A DNA stretch of 5,086 nucleotides, from positions 1 through 5,086 of the forward strand of contig JASHXZ010000804.1 in NCBI GenBank assembly GCA_030043285.1, read 5' to 3'. Position numbers and translations under genes: made by a program. Below, in pieces: positions 1-5,086 of this stretch. The notes beneath the pieces are model-generated. The model worked only from the letters and a program-made list of their open reading frames with translations. It was not told where the DNA came from and searched no databases. Numbering within the stretch: position 1 is the stretch's first letter; each line of letters begins with the position of its first letter. This DNA is from Xanthobacteraceae bacterium (lineage in GTDB: Bacteria > Pseudomonadota > Alphaproteobacteria > Rhizobiales > Xanthobacteraceae).

Positions 1-756
1 GGCATTGGCGGCAAGTTCGTTGCCGACGCCGATCCAGACGGCTACACGCTCTTGATGTCGCCTGGCGGCGCGCTGACGACCGGTCCGCTTGTGAACCCGA
101 AAATCGGCTACGATCCGGCCAAGGTGTTCGCGGCGGTCTGCGAACTCATCGAAACACCGCTGATCGTCTCGGTGCGCCCCGATCTGCCGGCGAAATCGTT
201 GGCCGAGGTCGTGGCCTACGCGAAGGCCAATCCGGGCAAGCTCAGATGGGGCTCGCAAGGTTATGGCACGGCGCCGCATCTGCTCGCCGAGATGTTCAAG
301 CTCGAAGCCGGCATCGACATGTTGCATGTGCCGTATCGCGGCACCGCGCCGATGCTCAACGCCATCCTGGCCGGCGAGGTGAACATCATCGCCGACCCGA
401 GCACCACCAGCCTGCCGCAGATCCAAGCCGGCAAGCTACGGCCGATCGCGATTGCCGGCAGCGAGCGCTACGCGGAATTGCCGAACGTCCCGACGACGAT
501 CGAGGCCGGTTTTCCCAAACTGATATCGCCGTTCTGGCTCGCGGTCGTCGCGCCGGCGGGAACGCCGCGCGCCATCATCGACACGCTCAACAAGGCGTTC
601 CGCGACGCGCTCGCCGTACCTGACACAAAGGCACGGCTCGCCGCGCTCGGCGCCGAGATCAAGATCGGCACGCCGGACGATCTCGACAAAATGTTCACAG
701 CGGAGCGCGCGCGCTGGGCCCCTGTGGTCCAGGCGGCGCACATACAAGTGGAATGA
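1..756 (+). CDS. Bug/TctC-family tripartite tricarboxylate transporter substrate-binding protein (5' partial)
   Basis: Periplasmic solute-binding protein of the Bug (TctC) family, which hands carboxylates and related small molecules to TctAB-type membrane permeases or acts as a sensor. The frame is open from base 1 and gives 251 residues to the TGA at 754-756. Family proteins run to about 320 residues, so roughly 70 N-terminal residues, including the signal peptide, lie off the left edge. Family landmarks are the DPDGYTLLM segment (residues 11-19), WGSQGYGTAPHL (about 83-94), HVPYRGTAPML (109-119), the GEVNIIAD strand, and the QIQAGKLRPIAIAG...LPNVPTTIEAGFP block in the second lobe. An ATG or TTG near base 52 is internal and not a real start. 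No TctA or TctB permease gene is visible. The ACAD gene follows after 85 bases on the same strand, which suggests but does not prove that the ligand is the substrate degraded downstream. The family is certain; the ligand is unknown. Confidence 0.95.
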   Translation, partial: GIGGKFVADADPDGYTLLMSPGGALTTGPLVNPKIGYDPAKVFAAVCELIETPLIVSVRPDLPAKSLAEVVAYAKANPGKLRWGSQGYGTAPHLLAEMFKLEAGIDMLHVPYRGTAPMLNAILAGEVNIIADPSTTSLPQIQAGKLRPIAIAGSERYAELPNVPTTIEAGFPKLISPFWLAVVAPAGTPRAIIDTLNKAFRDALAVPDTKARLAALGAEIKIGTPDDLDKMFTAERARWAPVVQAAHIQVE

Positions 757-777
757 CGTTCCATGAGTCAGCAGGCC

Positions 778-791
778 GCAAGGGTCCTTGC
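778..791. repeat. Short perfect dyad in the gap before the ACAD genes
   Basis: GCAAGG-GT-CCTTGC is a 6-base inverted repeat with a 2-base centre, in the 85-base gap between the Bug gene and the first ACAD gene. The small centre makes a DNA-binding site more plausible than an RNA hairpin, and no U-tract follows, so it is not a terminator. Whether any regulator binds it is unknown. Confidence 0.35.
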
Positions 792-841
792 CGAGCCTTC
801 ATCCGCCTCAGCGTCCACGCTCAATCGCCGACCACACCGCC

Positions 842-1993
842 ATGTTTCATCATGATTCACCCGAGGAGGCCGCGTTCCGCACCGAAGTGCGGACGTGGCT
901 CGAGGCCAATCTGCCGGCGACGCTGCGCGGCCGCACCAACCGGCCGCCGCCCGCGGAATTGATGCCGTGGTACCGCATGCTGTCGCGCAAGGGCTGGATC
1001 GCGCCGCATTGGCCCAAAGAGCACGGCGGTATGGGCGCGAGCCTGAACGAACAGATCGTCATGACCGAAGAGCTGGCGCGGGTCGGCGCGCCGCAGCTGC
1101 CGGCGCAAGGGCTCAATCACATCGGTCCGATCCTGATCGAGTTCGGCACCGAGGCGCAGAAGGCAAAGCATCTGCCGCCGATCATCGCCGGTGACGTGAT
1201 CTGGGCGCAGGGTTACTCGGAGCCCGGCGCCGGCTCCGATCTCGCAAGCCTCGCGACCCGTGCCACCCTCGACGGCGACCGCTTCGTAGTCGGCGGCCAG
1301 AAAATCTGGACCACGTGGGGCCATCATTCCGACTGGATGTTCGCACTGGCGCGCACCGATCCGCAGGCGCAGCCGCGTCAGGCCGGCATCAGCTTTCTGC
1401 TGCTCGACCTGCACAGCCCGGGTGTCCGGGTCAGGCCGATCCGCACCATCGCGGGCGACGACGAGTTCGCCGAAGTGTTCTTCGATGATGTGGCTGTGCC
1501 GGCGCAGAATCTGGTCGGCAAGCTCAACGATGGCTGGCGTATTGCCAATGCGCTGCTCGGCCACGAGCGGCTCGGCACGTCGAATCCGCAATTCGCCCTG
1601 ATCGCGCTGGAGCGCATCAAGACCATGGCCCGGGCGTCGGGCGTGATGGCCGACCCGGCGTTCCGCGATCGACTCGCCGCCGCAAGCATCAACGTGACCG
1701 CCTTGTTGGCCCTGTTCAACCACGCGGTCGAGCTGACCAATCGGCAGCGCGGCCTCGGGCCGGACTCCTCGATCATCAAGATTTTTGGTTCCGAGCTGCT
1801 GCAATCGCTCAACGACTTGTTGATTGAAGCCGCTGGCAGCGAGGCGTCCATGGAGAATCCCGTACCCACCGCGTTTGGCGCGGTCGATGTGTCGACGTCG
1901 TTCCTGCAGGTGCGGCGCGCCACCATTTACGGCGGCTCCTCGGAGATCCAGCGCAATATCATCGCCCGCCGCGTGCTCAACCTGCCGCAGTGA
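842..1993 (+). CDS. Acyl-CoA dehydrogenase, probable catalytic (alpha) subunit of a heteromeric enzyme
   Basis: FAD-dependent alpha,beta-dehydrogenation of an acyl-CoA in the cytoplasm. The 383 residues have the usual order: N-terminal helices (1-115), middle beta domain (120-220), C-terminal helices (225-383). Visible motifs are QGYSEPGAGSD (123-133) and KIWTTWG (154-160), the flavin-contacting signatures, and the C-terminal IYGGSSEIQRN (362-372). The MCAD-type catalytic Glu (IYEGT) is Gly here, but Glu242 in LLGHERL sits 11 residues after a conserved Gly, the position of the base in isovaleryl-CoA dehydrogenase. The R-x-x-F-G and Q-x-x-G-G-x-G motifs that bind the FAD adenine end from the neighbouring subunit are missing; they are present in the next gene. 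The ATG at 842 was chosen because it puts PEEAAFR at the family's usual distance from Met. An in-frame TTG at 788 would add 18 low-complexity residues. No Shine-Dalgarno is visible. Substrate unknown; a pimeloyl-CoA- or steroid-type role is possible. Confidence 0.93.
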   Translation: MFHHDSPEEAAFRTEVRTWLEANLPATLRGRTNRPPPAELMPWYRMLSRKGWIAPHWPKEHGGMGASLNEQIVMTEELARVGAPQLPAQGLNHIGPILIEFGTEAQKAKHLPPIIAGDVIWAQGYSEPGAGSDLASLATRATLDGDRFVVGGQKIWTTWGHHSDWMFALARTDPQAQPRQAGISFLLLDLHSPGVRVRPIRTIAGDDEFAEVFFDDVAVPAQNLVGKLNDGWRIANALLGHERLGTSNPQFALIALERIKTMARASGVMADPAFRDRLAAASINVTALLALFNHAVELTNRQRGLGPDSSIIKIFGSELLQSLNDLLIEAAGSEASMENPVPTAFGAVDVSTSFLQVRRATIYGGSSEIQRNIIARRVLNLPQ

Positions 1994-2028
1994 TATCGAT
2001 ACAGCGACATTGATGCAGTGATATGGAT
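1987..2028 (+). repeat. 14-base direct repeat spanning the stop and start of the ACAD pair
   Basis: GCAGTGATATCGAT (1987-2000) recurs as GCAGTGATATGGAT (2015-2028) with one mismatch and an offset of 28 bases. The first copy contains the TGA stop of the alpha-subunit gene; the second contains the ATG start of the beta-subunit gene. The identity does not continue beyond the 14 bases. It may be a trace of a small local duplication that separated formerly closer genes, or chance. Confidence 0.6.
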
Positions 2029-3114
2029 CTCAATCTCACCTCCGAGCAGAGCCTGTTGCGCGAAGCGGCGGCGAAGTTCGGCGCCGCTGCGGGGCCGAAG
2101 GTCGCCCGTGGCTGGCGCGGGCGAGAGCCGGGCTTTGCGCCCGCGCGCTTGCGCCAAGCCGGCGAACTCGGCTGGCTCGGCATCCTGGTGCCGGACGCCG
2201 CGGATGGATCGGGCCTCGGCCTGACCGAACTCGCGCTTGTGCTGGAGCAGGCCGGGCGCGGTTTGGCTTGCGAGCCGCTCGGTCTTGCCGCTGTTGCGGC
2301 GGCCGCGTTGGCGCAAGGTCACGCGCCGCATCCGATGCTGCAGCGGGCGATGCGCGGCGAAGCCTTGGTGGTGCCGGCGCTGCAGGAGAGCACGCATGCC
2401 GACGATCCGCTTGCGCTGCGCACGCGGGCGACCGGCGATCGCGCGCCGCGGCTCACCGGGACCAAGGTTTCCGTGTGCGCCGGTGGCGCCGACGGTTTTC
2501 TGGTCAGCGCCGGCAGTGCCGATGGAGCGGAGCTTTATTATGTGTCGCGCGATGCCCTCGGTGTGCATCTAAAGACAGCTTCGACGGTCGAAGGCCGCAG
2601 CCTGGCTACGCTGAAGCTGAAAGATACGCCTGCCGATCTCGTGCCGCCGCGGCAATCCTCGCGCAGCGCCGTCGAGGCGCTGACCGACCTTTGCCTGATC
2701 GCGGTGTCGGCCGAACTTCTCGGCGTCATGGCCGGCGCGCAGGAACTCACTTTCGAGTATCTGCGCATCCGCAAGCAGTTCGGCAAACCGATCGGCAGCT
2801 TTCAGGCGCTACAGCACAAGGCGGTCGACATCTACATCAAGATCGAAACGACCCGTTCGCTGCTCTATCAGGTCGCGGCTGCCAACGATCCTTATCGCAT
2901 CGATCCGGCGCAGGCCGTGGCGGTGAAGGCCAAGGCTTCCGAGGATGCGCTTTCGGTCACGCAGGCTTGCATCCAGCTGCATGGCGCCATCGGCTTCACC
3001 GACGAGCACGACATCGGCCTCTATCTCAAACGCGCGCTGCTGCTGTCGTCCCTGTTCGGCAACGCCGCGGCGCAGCGCCGCCGCTATGCCGACATCGCCG
3101 AATTGACGATGTAG
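2023..3114 (+). CDS. Acyl-CoA dehydrogenase homologue, probable non-catalytic (beta) subunit
   Basis: A 363-residue ACAD homologue that probably pairs with the product of the preceding gene. The C-terminal half is well conserved: RIRKQFGKPIGSFQALQHK (248-266) and QLHGAIGFTDEHDIGLYLKR (318-337) carry the FAD-adenine-binding Arg/Gln/His and the Q-x-x-G-x-x-G-F loop. The middle domain is degenerate, with no SEPxAGSD or WxT signature. Both known positions for the catalytic base are lost: by manual alignment the isovaleryl-CoA-dehydrogenase position is Cys224 and the MCAD position is Phe345. It therefore probably cannot act alone but supplies half of a shared FAD site, as in the alpha2beta2 ACADs of actinobacterial steroid degradation. 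The ATG at 2023 is the only reasonable start; it lies 29 bases after the upstream stop and has no Shine-Dalgarno, so translation may depend on coupling. The family is sure; the subunit role is inferred from residues and adjacency. Confidence 0.92.
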   Translation: MDLNLTSEQSLLREAAAKFGAAAGPKVARGWRGREPGFAPARLRQAGELGWLGILVPDAADGSGLGLTELALVLEQAGRGLACEPLGLAAVAAAALAQGHAPHPMLQRAMRGEALVVPALQESTHADDPLALRTRATGDRAPRLTGTKVSVCAGGADGFLVSAGSADGAELYYVSRDALGVHLKTASTVEGRSLATLKLKDTPADLVPPRQSSRSAVEALTDLCLIAVSAELLGVMAGAQELTFEYLRIRKQFGKPIGSFQALQHKAVDIYIKIETTRSLLYQVAAANDPYRIDPAQAVAVKAKASEDALSVTQACIQLHGAIGFTDEHDIGLYLKRALLLSSLFGNAAAQRRRYADIAELTM

Positions 3115-3123
3115 GTTGCGTCT

Positions 3124-3140
3124 GCGGCATGAGCGGCATG
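3124..3140 (+). repeat. Two tandem copies of GCGGCATG
   Basis: GCGGCATG occurs at 3124-3131 and 3133-3140 with one base (A) between them, just after the beta-subunit stop. Each copy ends in an ATG in the same frame, the first two possible starts of a 39-codon ORF. Function unknown. Confidence 0.4.
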
Positions 3141-3184
3141 TTTCCCAGCGCGAGCGCGCCCGATATTCTCGGCCCGAACAATAG

Positions 3185-3215
3185 TGGCGCAAGCGGTCGC
3201 AAGGCGGCTGCGCCA
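3185..3215 (+). repeat. Inverted repeat (possible leader hairpin) upstream of the hydratase
   Basis: TGGCGCA (3185-3191) pairs perfectly with TGCGCCA (3209-3215) across a 17-base loop, ending 18 bases before the hydratase ribosome site. No run of T follows, so it is not an intrinsic terminator. It could be an mRNA stabiliser or processing site between the ACAD and hydratase parts of the transcript, or a GC-rich coincidence. Confidence 0.4.
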
Positions 3216-3233
3216 ACTTCGCATAGGCCGGTT

Positions 3234-3240
3234 AAGGAGA
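3234..3240 (+). promoter_or_regulatory. Ribosome binding site of the enoyl-CoA hydratase gene
   Basis: AAGGAGA ends 4 bases before the ATG at 3245 and matches the anti-Shine-Dalgarno well. It fixes the hydratase start and contrasts with the two ACAD genes, which have no such site. Confidence 0.85.
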
Positions 3241-3244
3241 GATC

Positions 3245-4033
3245 ATGAGCGAAGAGCAGACCGTCACCTACGAGCTCGACGGCGAGATTGCGCTGGTCGG
3301 CCTCGATCGCCCCGACAAGCGCAACTGCTTCAATCCGACGGTGATGAAGCAATTACGCGAGGCCATCGAGCGCGCCGGCGAAGAGGCCAAGTGCGGCATC
3401 ATCTTCGGCCACGGCGACAATTTCTGCGCCGGCCTCGATCTGCGCTGGGCCGCGGAGAACTGGAAGAACGGCCGCTCGCAGCGGCTGCCGTTTCCGTTCA
3501 ATCGCAACACCTATTTCGAGGCGATGGCGCGCGGCAACATCCCGTTCATCGCGGCGCTGCACGGCGCCACGCTCGGCGGCGGGCTGGAGACAGCCGCCGC
3601 GGCGCATATCCGCGTCGCCGACGAGACCACCTATTTCGGACTGCCCGAGGGCACGCGCGGCATCTTCATCGGCGGCGGCGGCTCGGTGCGCGTCGCCCGC
3701 CTGATCGGCTTTGCCCGCATGCAGGACATGATGCTCACCGGCCGCGTGCTCAAATGCGATGAGGCCGAGCGCTACGGCATCGTGCAGTATGTCGTGCCCA
3801 AGGGCCAACACCTCGCCAAGGCCAGGGAGCTGGCGGCCAAGATCTGCAAGAACGCGCCGCTGTCGAATTTCGCCATCACCAACAGCCTGCCGCGGCTCCA
3901 GGATATGTCTTACGACGACGGGCTTTATTTCGAGCGCATGGTGGCCGAATACACGCGCAGCCCCGAATCCGTCGAGCGGCTGCGTCAGTTCCTCGACAAG
4001 ACCGCACCGCGCGTGCGCCCCGATCAAGCTTGA
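3245..4033 (+). CDS. Enoyl-CoA hydratase/isomerase (crotonase superfamily)
   Basis: Cytoplasmic crotonase-fold enzyme of 262 residues, the usual length for a monofunctional hydratase. It probably adds water to the 2-enoyl-CoA made by the upstream ACAD pair. Visible landmarks are DRPDKRNCFN (21-30), the first oxyanion-hole segment CAGLDL (61-66), HGATLGGGLE (106-115) forming the second, and FGLPEGTRGIFIGGGG (131-146). Glu115 and Glu135 are spaced exactly 20 residues apart, like Glu144 and Glu164 of rat crotonase, so both hydratase catalytic residues are present. This favours a true hydratase over an isomerase or a decarboxylase. The C-terminal part (about 195-255) is the helical trimerisation region. 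A strong Shine-Dalgarno (AAGGAGA) precedes the ATG. A 130-base leader separates it from the ACAD genes and only 26 bases separate it from the thiolase gene, so these last two could form their own transcript. The substrate is not readable from the sequence. Confidence 0.94.
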   Translation: MSEEQTVTYELDGEIALVGLDRPDKRNCFNPTVMKQLREAIERAGEEAKCGIIFGHGDNFCAGLDLRWAAENWKNGRSQRLPFPFNRNTYFEAMARGNIPFIAALHGATLGGGLETAAAAHIRVADETTYFGLPEGTRGIFIGGGGSVRVARLIGFARMQDMMLTGRVLKCDEAERYGIVQYVVPKGQHLAKARELAAKICKNAPLSNFAITNSLPRLQDMSYDDGLYFERMVAEYTRSPESVERLRQFLDKTAPRVRPDQA

Positions 4034-4046
4034 CGCTTTAAGGACT

Positions 4047-4053
4047 GGAGGGA
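4047..4053 (+). promoter_or_regulatory. Ribosome binding site of the thiolase-like gene
   Basis: GGAGGGA lies 6 bases before the ATG at 4060, in the 26-base gap after the hydratase stop. It fixes the start of a gene that runs off the right edge. Confidence 0.85.
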
Positions 4054-4059
4054 ACGCCA

Positions 4060-5086
4060 ATGAGTCTGCGTGACAACGCGATCGTCGCCTATGCGGAAAC
4101 CAAGGTGATGAAAAAGAGCGATCGCGACGTCTGGGTTTTGGCCGGTGAAATTCTGGAATCGCTGCTCGACAAGACCGGCTTCGATAAGGCCGAGGTCGAC
4201 GGGCTGGTGATGTCGGGTCTGACCGGCACCGGCGGCGCCAGCATGTTCTGGGCGCAGAGCACCTGCGACATGCTCGGGTTGGAAGTCGGATTCTGCGAGC
4301 AGGTGCACACCGGCGGCTGCTCCGCGGTCGGCGCGGTGGCGCGCGCCGCGGCGGCGATCGACGCCGGCCTGTGCGAGGTGGCGTTCTGCCTTTTCGCCGA
4401 CACCCATGTGCGCGAGCACAACGGCCGCAACGACCGCAATTACCGCCGCGACTGGACCGAGCCGTACGGCCTGCTCGGACCGCCCGGCGCATTCGGCCTG
4501 CTGCAGCGCGCCTACGATGCCAAGTACGGCGTCGATCTGCGTGTGCTCGGCAAGCTCGCGGTGACGCAGCGCAACCACGCGCTGATGAACGAGAACGCCT
4601 GCGAAGAGCTGCGCGTGCCGATCACCATTGAAGACTATCTGAATTCGCGCATCATCGCCGATCCGATCCGGCTCCTCGACTGCGTCATGCTGGCCGACGG
4701 CGCTGCCGGCCTGATCGTTACCAGCAAAAAACGCGCCAAGGAAAAGGGCCTGCACAAGTGCATCATCCCGATCGGCTACGCCGAGCGCACGAATTTTTTG
4801 GGCGGTGAAAATTTCGTCGACGTGACGCGCAGCGGTCACGAGATCGCCGGCAAGAAGGCGCTGGCGGTCGCCGGACTCGATATCGAGGACATCCGCTCGT
4901 TCCATCCTTACGACGATTTTCTGATCGCGATCGTGATCCAGTTCGAAGCGTTCGGCTTCTGCGAGCCGGGGCAGGGCATGGCTTTCGTCCGCGACACCGA
5001 TCTGTCCTACAAGGGCACGCTGCCGATGAATACCGGCGGCGGCCAGATCTCGGCCGGCCAGGCGGCGTGCTCGTCGCACAATCTGA
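4060..5086 (+). CDS. SCP-x/lipid-transfer-type thiolase family protein (3' partial)
   Basis: Thiolase-fold protein, often annotated acetyl-CoA acetyltransferase or lipid-transfer protein. The frame is open from ATG 4060 to the right edge: 342 residues, with perhaps 40-50 missing from a family length near 390. Landmarks: DKAEVDGLVMSG (42-53), GGCSAVGAVARAAAAI (85-100) around the nucleophile loop, FHPYDDFLIAIVIQFEAFGFC (within 281-301) and LPMNTGGGQISAG (321-333). Cys87 is at or one residue from the nucleophile position. The catalytic His of the SCP-x HDCF motif is replaced by Tyr284 (YDDF), and the GHP motif reads Gly333-Gln334-Ala335. These changes recall Ltp2/DitF-like proteins, where thiolase relatives work with a DUF35 partner and can act as retro-aldolases. 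It could carry out thiolysis, retro-aldol cleavage or neither. A DUF35 zinc-ribbon/OB-fold gene is the expected next neighbour, outside this window. The GGAGGGA ribosome site supports the start. Confidence 0.9.
   Translation, partial: MSLRDNAIVAYAETKVMKKSDRDVWVLAGEILESLLDKTGFDKAEVDGLVMSGLTGTGGASMFWAQSTCDMLGLEVGFCEQVHTGGCSAVGAVARAAAAIDAGLCEVAFCLFADTHVREHNGRNDRNYRRDWTEPYGLLGPPGAFGLLQRAYDAKYGVDLRVLGKLAVTQRNHALMNENACEELRVPITIEDYLNSRIIADPIRLLDCVMLADGAAGLIVTSKKRAKEKGLHKCIIPIGYAERTNFLGGENFVDVTRSGHEIAGKKALAVAGLDIEDIRSFHPYDDFLIAIVIQFEAFGFCEPGQGMAFVRDTDLSYKGTLPMNTGGGQISAGQAACSSHNL

Larger units (their letters stand above)
3129..3248 (+). other. Possible 39-codon leader ORF overlapping the hydratase start (ATGA)
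   Basis: An ATG at 3129 (with a second at 3138) opens a 39-residue frame rich in Ser, Ala, Pro and Gly with a basic C-terminus (ending HRPVKERS). It fills nearly the whole gap between the beta-subunit gene and the hydratase gene. Its TGA (3246-3248) overlaps the hydratase ATG as ATGA, the classic arrangement for translational coupling. Against it, no Shine-Dalgarno precedes either ATG, the composition is what random GC-rich DNA would give, and I recognise no family. It may be noncoding leader. Confidence 0.2.

Noticed and set aside
788..841. Upstream TTG start that would extend the first ACAD by 18 residues
   Set aside because: The added residues are low-complexity, no ribosome site supports the TTG, and ATG 842 fits the family's N-terminus.
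857..1804. Minus-strand open frame opposite the first ACAD gene
   Set aside because: No recognisable domain, and the plus strand carries all ACAD motifs of this region; an antisense shadow.
3185..3215. Inverted repeat as an intrinsic terminator
   Set aside because: The 17-base loop is large and no T-run follows; the next bases lead into the hydratase ribosome site.
3353..4492. Minus-strand open frame across the hydratase and the thiolase start
   Set aside because: Arg-rich low-complexity translation lying over two well-supported plus-strand genes; an antisense shadow.
4794..4800. TTTTTTG in frame in the thiolase-like gene, resembling a -1 slippery site
   Set aside because: The six-T run encodes a plausible Phe-Leu, and a -1 shift would meet a stop within three codons. 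There is no sign that two frames are used.
4024..5079. Long minus-strand open frame opposite the thiolase-like gene
   Set aside because: Its translation is Arg/Ala/His-rich with no family resemblance, and the plus strand encodes a clear thiolase-fold protein across the same bases. It is a GC-rich antisense shadow.

Overview
The window is one strand of a GC-rich proteobacterial chromosome. Codon use and gene families suggest an alphaproteobacterium of the Bradyrhizobium/Rhodopseudomonas/Xanthobacteraceae kind; this is inference, and a betaproteobacterium cannot be excluded. All five genes read rightward and together look like a catabolic, acyl-CoA-degrading cassette. There is no rRNA, tRNA, CRISPR array, transposase or phage gene, and no gene-free stretch above about 130 bases.

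Layout: (1) 1-756, the C-terminal three quarters of a Bug/TctC-type periplasmic solute-binding protein, cut by the left edge. (2) 842-1993 and 2023-3114, two adjacent acyl-CoA dehydrogenase (ACAD) homologues whose sequence motifs are complementary, so they are best read as the alpha and beta subunits of one heteromeric enzyme. (3) 3245-4033, an enoyl-CoA hydratase of the crotonase superfamily with both catalytic glutamates. (4) 4060-5086, an SCP-x/lipid-transfer-type thiolase homologue cut by the right edge, with atypical active-site residues. Gaps are 85, 29, 130 and 26 bases. The last two genes have clear Shine-Dalgarno sequences; the two ACAD genes do not.

Working together: the Bug protein could capture a carboxylate in the periplasm. 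After CoA activation by an enzyme not in this window, the ACAD pair would form the enoyl-CoA, the hydratase would add water, and the thiolase-like protein would cleave the C-C bond. No 3-hydroxyacyl-CoA dehydrogenase is visible. Together with the unusual thiolase residues and the split ACAD, this resembles the retro-aldol logic of steroid side-chain shortening (ACAD heteromer, hydratase, Ltp2-type aldolase). The substrate cannot be named from sequence, and the missing dehydrogenase may simply lie outside the window.

The most interesting points are the split ACAD active site, the atypical thiolase, and the 130-base leader before the hydratase, which holds a hairpin and a small ORF that overlaps the hydratase start as ATGA. 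The rest looks like ordinary accessory catabolism; I found no clear sign of a wholly new system.
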